Shown here one piece after another: positions 17,882 through 25,955 of a DNA stretch of 64,000 nucleotides. This stretch comes from Rhizobium sp. CSW-27 (lineage in GTDB: Bacteria > Pseudomonadota > Alphaproteobacteria > Rhizobiales > Rhizobiaceae): NCBI RefSeq assembly GCF_018760785.1, contig NZ_JAHHZO010000007.1, positions 62,001 to 126,000 on the forward strand, in the 5' to 3' direction. The translations under genes and the position numbers were made by a program. The notes under the pieces are model-generated. The model was not told the DNA's origin. It worked only from the letters and a program-made list of their open reading frames with translations, and made no database searches. Each line of letters opens with the position of its first letter. The first letter of the stretch is position 1.

Positions 17882-18648
17882 AAGCGGTGCTGAGGAACAG
17901 CTGGCGGGCCGCCCTGCTTCCCGTTGCCGTTATACTGGTCGCGCAGATCGCCGCCACCGTCACGCAACTGGAAAGCGACAGTCTGGCAAGCCCCCTTGCC
18001 ATCGTTTCGGCCTTTTTCTCCATCCTGGCGGATGGATCGCTGATGCGCGCCACACAGGACACGCTGATGGCTGCCTTCTGCGGCTGCGTGCTGGGCGTGT
18101 GCGCCGGCTCGCTGCTCGGTGTCGTGCTGGGGCTCTTTCGTCTGGCCGATGACCTGCTGGATCTCACGATCGAACTGCTGCGGCCCGTGCCCGTGGTCGC
18201 GCTCATTCCGGTGGTGATGATGCTGCTGGGCTTTGGCGCGCGCATGGAGATCGTCATCATTGCCCTTGGCTTGCTCTGGCCCTCGGTCGTCCTGGCGAGA
18301 GCCGCCGTCAAGGACGTCGAGCCGAGGCTGATGGAGGTCTCCGCCGTGCTGCAACTTCGCTTTTCTGCCCGACTGACGAAGATCGTGCTGCCCGCCATCC
18401 TGCCGCAACTCTTCATGTCGCTGAAGCTTGCCGCCGGCTATGCACTCGTCGTCGCGGTGACGGTGGAGATCACCGCCAACCCCTTCGGTCTCGGATACGG
18501 CATCATGATGGCGCAGCAGGCGCTGCGACCGGCGGAAATGTTTGCCTATCTCATCTGGATCGGGGCGATCGGCTGGCTGGTCAGCCTGATGCTGGACGCG
18601 GTGCAGCGCCGGTTCTTCCCGGCCTTTTCCAGGGGAGAAACACGATGA
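17878..18648 (+). CDS. ABC transporter permease 1 (SsuC/TauC-like)
   Basis: 256-residue permease with about six transmembrane helices (AALLPVAVILVAQIAATV near the N-terminus, then the VVALIPVVMMLLGFGARMEI motif of the SsuC/TauC family) and the EAA-loop segment ARLTKIVLPAILPQLFMSLK. It overlaps both the ATPase (4 bp) and the second permease (4 bp), indicating coupled translation. The two distinct permease genes imply a heterodimeric channel rather than the homodimer common in this family. Confidence 0.86.
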   Translation: MKAVLRNSWRAALLPVAVILVAQIAATVTQLESDSLASPLAIVSAFFSILADGSLMRATQDTLMAAFCGCVLGVCAGSLLGVVLGLFRLADDLLDLTIELLRPVPVVALIPVVMMLLGFGARMEIVIIALGLLWPSVVLARAAVKDVEPRLMEVSAVLQLRFSARLTKIVLPAILPQLFMSLKLAAGYALVVAVTVEITANPFGLGYGIMMAQQALRPAEMFAYLIWIGAIGWLVSLMLDAVQRRFFPAFSRGETR

Positions 18649-19412
18649 GTCATCTTTCCATGCGCAAGCTGGTGCTGGGGATTCTGGGCCTTGCGGCCTT
18701 TATCCTCGTCTGGAAGGCGGTCACCGATGCGAAGCTCGTCTCGCCGATTTTCTTTCCAAGCCCTGAACGGACCTGGGCCGCGCTGGTGAAAGGCCTTGCC
18801 GGCGGCCCGCTTCTGGCCCAGACCGTCGAGACGATCCAGCGCATGCTGCTCGGCTGGCTTCTCGCCTCGCTCGTCGGCATCATGCTGGGCGCCTTGATCG
18901 GGATATCACGCCGCGCGCGTGTCTTCATCGCACCGACGCTGGAACTGCTGCGACCGCTGCCAGCTTCCGCCATGATCCCGATCGCCATCGCCTTTCTCGG
19001 CTTTTCCGACCAGATGGTGCTAGTGGTCATCGCCTTTGGCGCGCTCTGGCCCATGCTGCTTGCAACGATCCACGGCTTTTCGGCGATGGAGCCCCGGCTT
19101 TACGAGGTGAGTGCCGTCCTTGGCCTCAACCGTCTGCAGGTGATCTGGAAACTCGCCCTGCCGAGCGCCCTGCCGATGATCCTTGCCAGCCTCAGGCTCG
19201 GCCTCACCATTTCCCTGATTCTTGCGGTCGTCGGCGAAATGCTGGCCAGCCGCGAGGGGCTTGGCCAGAGCATTCTGCTGGCCAGCCGCAGTTTCCGTTC
19301 GGCGGATTTGTTTGCCGGCATCGTCATTCTCGGCGCAATCGGCCTGGTCGGCAGCCGTCTGCTCTCGATGGCCGAGCGACGGCTGCTGCGCTGGCAGGCC
19401 GCCGCGCGTTAA
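18645..19412 (+). CDS. ABC transporter permease 2 (SsuC/TauC-like)
   Basis: 255-residue permease, paralogous to the preceding one: LRPLPASAMIPIAIAFLGFS corresponds to LRPVPVVALIPVVMMLLGFG, and the coupling loop is LNRLQVIWKLALPSALPMIL. Six hydrophobic segments. ATGA overlap with permease 1. The two probably arose by duplication and form a heterodimer. Confidence 0.86.
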   Translation: MSHLSMRKLVLGILGLAAFILVWKAVTDAKLVSPIFFPSPERTWAALVKGLAGGPLLAQTVETIQRMLLGWLLASLVGIMLGALIGISRRARVFIAPTLELLRPLPASAMIPIAIAFLGFSDQMVLVVIAFGALWPMLLATIHGFSAMEPRLYEVSAVLGLNRLQVIWKLALPSALPMILASLRLGLTISLILAVVGEMLASREGLGQSILLASRSFRSADLFAGIVILGAIGLVGSRLLSMAERRLLRWQAAAR

Positions 19413-19437
19413 CGTTCACTGATTATCGGAGAGACAC

Positions 19438-19872
19438 GTGTTCAAACTGAGAGATGCCACCACCATCATCGATGCCGCGCTTGTCGAGGCGCGCGCCCGT
19501 TCCCTGGCGCCACTGGCCGTTGCCGTGCTCGACGCCGGCGGCCACCTCATTGCCTATAGGCGCGAGGATGGCGCCGGCATCGTCCGCTTCGATATCGCCT
19601 ATGGCAAGGCCTGGGGTTCGCTCGGCATGGGCTTTGGCACCCGTGAACTGACGGAGCGCGCGGCGAAGAACCCCGCCTTCATCACCGTTCTGTCCACCGT
19701 CAGCGGCGGACGCATGGTGCCCTCGCCGGGCGGCGTTCTCGTGGTCGACGCGGAAGGTATCGTGATCGGTGCCGTCGGGATTTCCGGAGACATCGGCGAC
19801 AATGACGAGATCTGCGCCATCGCCGGCATTGAAAAGGCCGGCTTCCGGGCTGCACCGAAGGGCCTCATTTGA
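19438..19872 (+). CDS. GlcG/HbpS-like heme-binding family protein (DUF336)
   Basis: 144-residue single-domain protein of the GlcG/HbpS/PduO-C family: LAVAVLDAGGHLIAYRREDGAG, KAWGSLGMGFGTREL and VLVVDAEGIVIGAVGISGD are the conserved blocks. The GTG start at 19438 follows CGGAGAGACAC, 25 bp after the permease. Family members bind heme or corrinoids or accompany glycolate and diol metabolism; the exact role is often unknown. Here it belongs to the ABC/TPP-enzyme operon and may help processing of the imported compound. Confidence 0.78.
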   Translation: MFKLRDATTIIDAALVEARARSLAPLAVAVLDAGGHLIAYRREDGAGIVRFDIAYGKAWGSLGMGFGTRELTERAAKNPAFITVLSTVSGGRMVPSPGGVLVVDAEGIVIGAVGISGDIGDNDEICAIAGIEKAGFRAAPKGLI

Positions 19873-19962
19873 TCACGGTCCTTCGCGGCGCGTCGACAGG
19901 CTGGCGCGCTGCGGAAGATCCGCATCAGGCCCTGACATGTTTCAGGCATGAGGGAGGAAAAC

Positions 19963-20907
19963 ATGCGATCTGTTTTGGGCGTGCTGACCATTCTGGCAGC
20001 CATTGTGCTTGCGCCGGCAACCCGGGCGCAAATGTCGGCGAACCAGCCCGAGGTGGGAGAGGGTGTTCGCGCCTTTGGCGACAGGCTTGGCCCCGATGTC
20101 GTGAAGGGCGTCACCGCACTCTACCATCCGCTGCATGAGGCAGCCTCGAAGGATGGGGTGACCGTTACGAGGGACATCGCTTATGGCGATGGCGAGAGGC
20201 AGAAGCTTGACCTCTATGTGCCGACGAACGCGGCCTCCGGCGCGAGGTTGCCGATCCTGCTGTTTGCCCATGGCGGTGGCTTCGTGCGGGGCGACAAGCA
20301 GGATGTGGCGCATTTCGGCTATTACTTCGGGCAGCACGGCATCGTGACTGCCCTGATGAACTACGGTTTCGCGCCAAAGGCGCACTTCCCCTCGGGTGGT
20401 GAGGATGTTGCCAAGGCGGTTTCGTGGTTGCGCGGTAATGCGTCCCTCCATGCCGGTGATGCGCAATCCATCTTCGTCTCCGGCAATTCGGCCGGGGCAA
20501 CCCATGCCGCGACCTATGGCTTCATCACCTCTGCGACCAGTGGCGATGACGGGGTGCGCGGCCTCATCCTCATTTCCATTCCGACGGCGGATTCGGAAGA
20601 TCTCGGCCCGCAGGACAAGGTCTATTACGGGGAGGATGCCAGCCAGTACCCGCGGATGTCGATCATCCGGCACGTCGGCGGTCGCAAGCTGCCGGTGTTC
20701 ATGGCGGTGGCGGAAAACGACATGCCTTCGATCCAGCGGCAGAACAAGCGGCTTCTCGACGCCCTTTTCGAGCGGGACGGGAAGCTGCCCGTCTACAAGA
20801 CGGCACTTGGACACAACCACATTTCGATCATCGAGCATTTCGGCACGGCGGATGAAAGCCTGGGCCCGGATATCCTTGAATTCATGCGGGAAAACCTCGC
20901 AAAGTGA
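19963..20907 (+). CDS. Secreted alpha/beta hydrolase (carboxylesterase/BD-FAE-like)
   Basis: 314-residue alpha/beta hydrolase with a signal peptide (MRSVLGVLTILAAIVLAPATRAQ). The oxyanion-hole motif is HGGG (103-106) and the nucleophile elbow GNSAG holds S176. D253 (ENDMP) and H286, or H284, (GHNHIS) complete the likely triad. The ATG at 19963 follows GGGAGGAAAAC. It ends the operon that starts at 14311, after a 90-bp gap. A periplasmic esterase here could release the transported acid from an ester, which would explain its company with an anion-type importer; the substrate is not known. Confidence 0.78.
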   Translation: MRSVLGVLTILAAIVLAPATRAQMSANQPEVGEGVRAFGDRLGPDVVKGVTALYHPLHEAASKDGVTVTRDIAYGDGERQKLDLYVPTNAASGARLPILLFAHGGGFVRGDKQDVAHFGYYFGQHGIVTALMNYGFAPKAHFPSGGEDVAKAVSWLRGNASLHAGDAQSIFVSGNSAGATHAATYGFITSATSGDDGVRGLILISIPTADSEDLGPQDKVYYGEDASQYPRMSIIRHVGGRKLPVFMAVAENDMPSIQRQNKRLLDALFERDGKLPVYKTALGHNHISIIEHFGTADESLGPDILEFMRENLAK

Positions 20908-21117
20908 TTGATGGGTGCGGCGGAGGCTCGCGGTTCGACACCGCCCGCTTCCGCCGCGCCCTGCGCCATCCTGAGGGTCTGCACTCCGGCTTGCAGGATC
21001 CGTTTTGCACATCGTCACCGGTGTCGCCGGCGACTGTCATAGCCTCGTCGGGATGGAAGGCGGTGCTCGCCATACCGATTTGGGTCTAGGCAATTCCCCG
21101 TGTCTCGCGTAAACATG

Positions 21118-21126
21118 CCTGACAGG
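21118..21126. promoter_or_regulatory. Possible weak GntR operator upstream of the gntR-type gene
   Basis: CCTGACAGG, a 9-bp palindrome 21 bp before the GntR-type start. Read on the minus strand it gives ACCTGTCAGG, sharing the ACCTGT half-site of the stronger operators at 22114-22128 and 29465-29479. It would allow autoregulation. Confidence 0.35.
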
Positions 21127-21147
21127 TAATCGGGGAAGAGCACTGCG

Positions 21148-21900
21148 ATGGACACTGCGGCAACAGCGGGCGTGCAGCCGAACAAATCGTTGGCGTTCCG
21201 GATCAGTTCGGCCTTGCGCCGAGACCTGACATCCGGCGTTTTTCGGGCCGGAGACAAGCTTCCCAGCGAAAGTGCGCTGACCCGAGAATATTCCGTCAGC
21301 CGCACCGTCGTGCGCGAAGCCATTGCGATCCTTCGTGCAGACGGCCTCGTCGAGGCACGCAAAGGCGCCGGGGTCTTTGCGCTCGACGTGAAGGCTGCCG
21401 TCGAACAGCCGTTCCAGGACCTCAACATCGAACGCATTTCGTCCGTGATCGAACTTCTCGAACTGCGCACGGTCTTCGAGGTGGAGGCGGCGGGTCTTGC
21501 CGCGTCCAGGCGGTCGGCCACCCAGATCGAGGCAATCGTCGAGGCCCATCGCGTCGTGACCGACTGTTTGGCGGCGGGAGCGCCCACACGCGACGCGGAC
21601 TTCCATTTTCATCTCACCATCGCACAAGCCACCCAGAACAAGCGCTTTCCGGAGTTCTTGCGACTGATCCGAACCGGCATCATCCCGCGTGGCGATCTGC
21701 AGGGCTCGCCTCCCGGAAGCCGGCCGAAAGACTACAATCTGCATCTGCGAGAAGAACATGCGCAGATTGTCGATGCCATCATCGAAGGTGACCCGGAACT
21801 GGCCCGGTCTCACATGCGCGCGCATCTGAAGGGCAGCCTGGAACGCTATCGCGTGCTTCTGAGATCGCAGAGTACCGGCGCCAGCGCTGCCTCTGTCTGA
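21148..21900 (+). CDS. GntR-family (FadR/FCD subfamily) transcriptional regulator
   Basis: 250-residue regulator. The winged HTH is ISSALRRDLTSGVFRAGDKLPSE... with REYSVSRTVVREAIAILRADGLVEARKGAGVFAL (residues 18-78), followed by the all-helical FCD ligand domain (ELLELRTVFEVEAAGLAA; DADFHFHLTIAQATQN; EEHAQIVDAIIEGD), where D and H residues bind a metal and the organic-acid effector. It lies just upstream of the dipeptide-type ABC operon. Shared palindromes at that operon's promoter and at the promoter of the enolase-family operon make it the likely repressor of both. The effector is probably an acid sugar or related acid. Confidence 0.87.
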   Translation: MDTAATAGVQPNKSLAFRISSALRRDLTSGVFRAGDKLPSESALTREYSVSRTVVREAIAILRADGLVEARKGAGVFALDVKAAVEQPFQDLNIERISSVIELLELRTVFEVEAAGLAASRRSATQIEAIVEAHRVVTDCLAAGAPTRDADFHFHLTIAQATQNKRFPEFLRLIRTGIIPRGDLQGSPPGSRPKDYNLHLREEHAQIVDAIIEGDPELARSHMRAHLKGSLERYRVLLRSQSTGASAASV

Positions 21901-22078
21901 TCAGGCGTCTGTCATCCAGGATCGGCGGCATCTCTTTTCGACGTTCCGATCTCGCGGGACGGTCCGCCCGTTCGGCTTGGCCGCCGCTCTCCTGTGTCCT
22001 CGCGCCGCGCCTTCGTACCATTCGCGTGCCCGCACAGGCCGTTGTGGATGCGCTGCCGTCATTCGGTGATCGCTTCAC

Positions 22079-22128
22079 TTGACACCTTCTTAAGCCTGTG
22101 ACAGGTTTGCTCTAACCTGTATGACAGG
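22079..22128 (+). promoter_or_regulatory. Promoter and double operator of the dipeptide-type ABC operon
   Basis: Two palindromes lie 22 bp apart centre to centre: CCTGTGACAGG (22095-22105) and CCTGTATGACAGG (22116-22128). GTGACA (22098-22103) and TATGAC (22120-22125), spaced 16 bp, form a -35/-10 pair in which the second palindrome covers the -10. A TTGACA also occurs at 22079-22084. The second operator (AACCTGTATGACAGG) is almost identical to the one overlapping the -10 box of the facing operon at 29465-29479, so one regulator, presumably the adjacent GntR protein, should control both. Confidence 0.65.
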
Positions 22129-22170
22129 AGCGGGTTGCCGCATGAGGAGCGTCGACCATGTGGAGGATCC

Positions 22171-23196
22171 ATGTCATTCCTTACTCTACGCATCCAGCGG
22201 GCTGCAGGGCAGATCGGCAGCGTCGCCGTGACCCTTCTCGGTCTGTTGATGCTGACCTTCTTCATCGGTCGCCTGATGCCGGCGGATCCCGTTCGGGCCA
22301 TGGTCGGCGAGGATGCCACACGGGAGACCTATGAGCAGGTCTATCGCGACCTCGGGCTGGATCGTCCGCTTTGGGAGCAGTTCCTCTATTATCTCCGGGA
22401 TGTGGCGTCGGGCGATTTCGGGACCTCGATCCGGACGGGCCAGCCCGTCATCCAGGATATTCTGCATGTGATGCCGGCGACCATCGAGCTCGCGACCTTC
22501 GCGATCATCATCGGGGCCCTGCTTGGCATCCCCATGGGCGTTCTCGCTGCCGTCTGCAAGGATCGATGGCCCGATCACGCCATCCGGGTGGTTAGCCTGA
22601 CCGGGCATTCCATGCCGATCTTCTGGACCGGCATGATTGCCCTGATCGTCTTCTATGCCCATCTGGGTCTGGTTGGCGGCAGCGGGCGCATGGACCAGTT
22701 CTACATCGGCCTTGTCGAGGAACGGACCGGCTTTCTTCTGATCGACAGCCTTCTGGCCGGAGAGATGGATGTCTTCTGGTCTGCCGTCAACCACGTGATC
22801 CTGCCGGCCTGCCTGCTCGGTTATTCGTCTGCGGCCTATATCACTCGCATGACGCGCAGCTTCATGCTCGACCAGCTCAATCAGGAATATGTGACGACCG
22901 CCCGCGTCAAGGGCCTTTCGCAGGCGCAGACCATCTGGCTGCACGCATTCGGCAATATCCGGGTGCAGCTCGTAACCATCGTGGCGCTTGCCTATGGCTC
23001 CCTTCTGGAGGGCGCGGTTCTCATTGAAACCGTCTTCGCCTGGCCGGGATTCGGCCAGTATCTCACCAGCAATCTCATCATCGGCGACATGAATGCCGTG
23101 ATGACCTGCGTTCTCATCGTTGGTGTCATCTTCATCGGGCTTAACCTCCTGTCCGACCTCCTCTACCGCGTCTTAGACCCGAGGACCCGTTCATGA
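22171..23196 (+). CDS. Dipeptide-type ABC transporter permease 1 (DppB-like)
   Basis: 341-residue permease with the DppB features: an N-terminal helix (VAVTLLGLLMLTFFIGRLMPADPVRAMVG), a long periplasmic stretch, and the coupling loop EYVTTARVKGLSQAQTIWLHAFGN ending LLEGAVLIETVFAWPGFGQYL. The ATG at 22171 is preceded by GTGGAGGATCC; the open frame runs 12 codons further upstream. It is the first gene of a four-gene operon (two permeases, two ATPases) that lacks a binding-protein gene of its own; the probable partner is at 25956-27554. Confidence 0.88.
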   Translation: MSFLTLRIQRAAGQIGSVAVTLLGLLMLTFFIGRLMPADPVRAMVGEDATRETYEQVYRDLGLDRPLWEQFLYYLRDVASGDFGTSIRTGQPVIQDILHVMPATIELATFAIIIGALLGIPMGVLAAVCKDRWPDHAIRVVSLTGHSMPIFWTGMIALIVFYAHLGLVGGSGRMDQFYIGLVEERTGFLLIDSLLAGEMDVFWSAVNHVILPACLLGYSSAAYITRMTRSFMLDQLNQEYVTTARVKGLSQAQTIWLHAFGNIRVQLVTIVALAYGSLLEGAVLIETVFAWPGFGQYLTSNLIIGDMNAVMTCVLIVGVIFIGLNLLSDLLYRVLDPRTRS

Positions 23197-24077
23197 CTGA
23201 CATGACCCATTCCATTCGCATGCCCGCCAGCCTGCGGGCGCTCGGCAACATTGTGCTGTTCCTCCTGCGCAGTCCGACCTCGGCCTTCGGCCTTCTGGTG
23301 CTGGCCCTGCTTGTTCTCGCCGCGGTTTTCGCGCCCTGGCTTGCAACGCACGATCCCTATGTTCAGGACCTCGGCAACACGCTGCAGGCCCCGGGGCAGG
23401 GGCATCCGTTCGGAACGGACGAACTTGGCCGCGACATCTTCAGCCGTCTCGTCTTCGGTGCACGCATCACGCTGACGATCATCTTCCTCGTCTCCATCGT
23501 GGTTGGGCCGATCGGCCTCGTCATCGGAACCTCGTCCGGCTATCTCGGCGGCAGGTTCGATACCGTCATGATGCGCATCACCGACATCTTTCTCTCCTTT
23601 CCGAGCCTCATTCTGTCGCTGGCCTTCGTCGCTGCCCTCGGGCCGAGCCTGAACAACGCGATCGTTGCCATCGCGCTGACCTCATGGCCGCCGATCGCGC
23701 GTCTGGCGCGTGCGGAAGCCATGACCTTCCGCAACGCCGATTACATTGCCGCCGCGCGGCTGCAGGGCGCGTCACGCCTGCGCATCATCGTGAAGTCGAT
23801 CATGCCGATGTGTCTTCCCTCCGTTCTGATCCGGCTCACCCTCAACATGGCAACCGTCATCCTCACGGCGGCCGGTCTCGGCTTCCTGGGGCTCGGCGCG
23901 CAACCGCCGCTGCCGGAGTGGGGTGCAATGATCGCCACGGGTCGTCGCTACATGTTGGACAACTGGTGGCTGGTGACCTATCCGGGGCTGGCCATCCTGA
24001 GCGTCAGCCTCGCTTTCAACCTATTGGGGGATGGTTTGCGCGATGCGCTGGACCCCAAGCAGATGAACAGGCGGTGA
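23193..24077 (+). CDS. Dipeptide-type ABC transporter permease 2 (DppC-like)
   Basis: 294-residue DppC-type permease: the conserved N-terminal block HDPYVQDLGN...PFGTDELGRDIFSRLVFGARITL, the coupling loop DYIAAARLQGASRLRIIVKSIMPM and the C-terminal GLGAQPPLPEWGAMIATGR are all present. ATGA overlap with permease 1. Together they form the channel for a peptide, opine or oligosaccharide-sized substrate. Confidence 0.88.
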   Translation: MTDMTHSIRMPASLRALGNIVLFLLRSPTSAFGLLVLALLVLAAVFAPWLATHDPYVQDLGNTLQAPGQGHPFGTDELGRDIFSRLVFGARITLTIIFLVSIVVGPIGLVIGTSSGYLGGRFDTVMMRITDIFLSFPSLILSLAFVAALGPSLNNAIVAIALTSWPPIARLARAEAMTFRNADYIAAARLQGASRLRIIVKSIMPMCLPSVLIRLTLNMATVILTAAGLGFLGLGAQPPLPEWGAMIATGRRYMLDNWWLVTYPGLAILSVSLAFNLLGDGLRDALDPKQMNRR

Positions 24078-24081
24078 GCCC

Positions 24082-24915
24082 ATGGACACGCTTCTTGACG
24101 TCAGCAATCTGCGCATCCGTTATGGTGGAGCCGCGCGCGAGGCGGTGCGCGGCGTCTCCTTCACCCTCGGGCGCGAGCGGCTGGGCATTGTCGGCGAAAG
24201 CGGCTCCGGCAAGTCAACGGTCGGCCGCGCGCTTCTCAAGCTTTTGCCGGGCGCGACCATCACCGCGGACCGGCTGCGGTTCGAGGATGTCGACCTGACC
24301 CTTCTTTCGGAACGCGAGATGCTGAAGATCAGGGGACGTCGCATGTCGATGATCCTGCAGGATCCGAAATTCTCGTTGAACCCGATCCGCCGGGTCGGCG
24401 ATCAGGTGTCGGAAACCTACCTCAGGCACTTCAGATGCAGCCGGCGTGAAGCCCGCGAGCGGGCGCTTGCCATGCTTGAGGCGGTCAAGATCCGCGATCC
24501 GGAGCGCGTCTACAGGCAATATCCGCACGAAGTCTCGGGCGGCATGGGCCAGCGCATCATGATCGCCATGATGCTGCTTGCCGATCCCGATCTGGTGATC
24601 GCCGACGAGCCGACCTCTGCGCTTGACGTGACGGTTCGCCTTCAGGTGCTCGACATTCTTGACAATCTGGTGCGCAACCGCGGCATAGGGCTGATCATGA
24701 TCAGCCACGACCTCAATCTGGTCCGCAATTTCTGCGACCGCGTGCTCATCATGTATGCGGGCCAGGTGGTGGAAACCTTGAAGGCAGGTGACCTGGAAAG
24801 GGCGGAGCATCCCTATACGCGGGGACTGCTGGCCGCCCAGCCCCGTATCGGCGGACCGCGCGCGCCGCTTTCGGTTCTCGACCGCAAGCCCGAATGGCTG
24901 GAGGAAAATGCCTGA
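24082..24915 (+). CDS. Dipeptide-type ABC transporter ATP-binding protein (DppD-like)
   Basis: 277-residue ATPase: Walker [11 protein letters not shown]-loop [11 protein letters not shown], signature VSGGMGQR (a variant of LSGGMRQR), Walker [13 protein letters not shown], switch ISHDLNLV. It is shorter than classical DppD (about 320 residues) and lacks the long C-terminal tail with cysteines that can bind an iron-sulfur cluster. The gene starts 4 bp after permease 2 and overlaps the next ATPase by one base (TGATG). Confidence 0.87.
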   Translation: MDTLLDVSNLRIRYGGAAREAVRGVSFTLGRERLGIVGESGSGKSTVGRALLKLLPGATITADRLRFEDVDLTLLSEREMLKIRGRRMSMILQDPKFSLNPIRRVGDQVSETYLRHFRCSRREARERALAMLEAVKIRDPERVYRQYPHEVSGGMGQRIMIAMMLLADPDLVIADEPTSALDVTVRLQVLDILDNLVRNRGIGLIMISHDLNLVRNFCDRVLIMYAGQVVETLKAGDLERAEHPYTRGLLAAQPRIGGPRAPLSVLDRKPEWLEENA

Positions 24916-25688
24916 TGTCAGTCTCCGTTGACGTGCACGATCTGTCGATCGTTTTCGGTTCCGGCCCTCAGGCCGTCAGGGTGCTTCCGGGCGTTTCGAT
25001 TGCGGTGCAGCCGGGCGAATGCTTCGGTCTGGTGGGGGAATCCGGTTCCGGAAAATCGACGGTATTGCGCTGCATTTCCATGCTGACGGATTTCTGGCAG
25101 GGAGAGATCCGCATTGGCGGACGCTTCGTGCGCGAGATTCCTCTGGGGGAACGCTGCCGCACGCTGCAGATGGTTTTTCAGGATCCCTACGGGTCGTTGC
25201 ATCCTCGCCAATCGGTCCGCACGGTGCTTCATGAGCCGCTGGCGATCCACAAGCTCGATGATCGGGAGGACCGCATGCGCAGGGCCATCACCGACGTGGG
25301 CCTGCCGGTGTCCTTTCTCGATCGCTTTCCTCATCAGCTGTCGGGAGGCCAGCGGCAACGGATCGCGATTGCCCGGGCGCTGATTCTGGAGCCATCGCTG
25401 CTCCTGCTCGATGAGCCGACTTCGGCGCTCGATGTATCCGTGCAGGCGGAAATTCTCAATCTGCTGCAACGGTTGCGGGACGAGCGCGGCTTTACCTACA
25501 TCATGGTCACGCATGACCTGGCGGTCGTCGATCATATGTGTGATCGCTTTGCCGTCATGCTGCTGGGAGAGGTGGCGGAGGTTCTGCCGCGCGATGCGAT
25601 TGCGGGCAATCAGGCAACGCATCCTTATGCGCGGGAGCTTGTCGGCGCCTCGCTGGCCTATGAAGGCACCCGCCGGGCGCAGGGCTGA
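24915..25688 (+). CDS. Dipeptide-type ABC transporter ATP-binding protein (DppF-like)
   Basis: 257-residue second ATPase: Walker [11 protein letters not shown]-loop VFQDPYGSLHPRQ, signature LSGGQRQR, Walker [13 protein letters not shown], switch VTHDLAVV. The DPYGSL sequence is diagnostic of the DppF/OppF partner. The ATG at 24915 shares a base with the previous stop (TGATG) and has GGAGGAAAATG upstream. A terminator follows at 25773-25807. Confidence 0.87.
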   Translation: MSVSVDVHDLSIVFGSGPQAVRVLPGVSIAVQPGECFGLVGESGSGKSTVLRCISMLTDFWQGEIRIGGRFVREIPLGERCRTLQMVFQDPYGSLHPRQSVRTVLHEPLAIHKLDDREDRMRRAITDVGLPVSFLDRFPHQLSGGQRQRIAIARALILEPSLLLLDEPTSALDVSVQAEILNLLQRLRDERGFTYIMVTHDLAVVDHMCDRFAVMLLGEVAEVLPRDAIAGNQATHPYARELVGASLAYEGTRRAQG

Positions 25689-25772
25689 CCCGAGCGTCAA
25701 GGGCATCCTCAACCGGGGGCGAAGCTTGCCCTCAGCTGTTCGGGACGTCCGCCCGCCTCTGTTCACGACCTG

Positions 25773-25807
25773 CCCGGCCTTTGCGCCGGGTCTTCTTTGT
25801 CTTCTTT
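25773..25807 (+). terminator. Terminator of the dipeptide-type ABC operon
   Basis: CCCGGC (25773-25778) pairs with GCCGGG (25785-25790) around CTTTGC, and a T-rich tail (TCTTCTTTGTCTTCTTTT) follows on the plus strand, as in a rho-independent terminator. It is 84 bp after the last ATPase gene. Confidence 0.65.
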
Positions 25808-25898
25808 TGACCGTTCGGTCGGATCGACCGGGCAAAAACCAGCCCTTATCGGCACTTTTTGCCTTTCGACCTTCGCGCACAAGGCCATCATGAAGAAT

Positions 25899-25920
25899 GG
25901 GCGCGTGTTGCCACGCGCCC
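25899..25920 (-). terminator. Hairpin terminator of the facing (minus-strand) operon
   Basis: Perfect 9-bp stem GGGCGCGTG / CACGCGCCC with loop TTGC, 35 bp beyond the binding-protein stop on the minus strand. With the plus-strand terminator at 25773 it separates the two convergent halves of this regulon. Confidence 0.55.
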
Positions 25921-25955
25921 TGCCTTGGACCGCCAGGGAGGAAGGATCTGACGGC

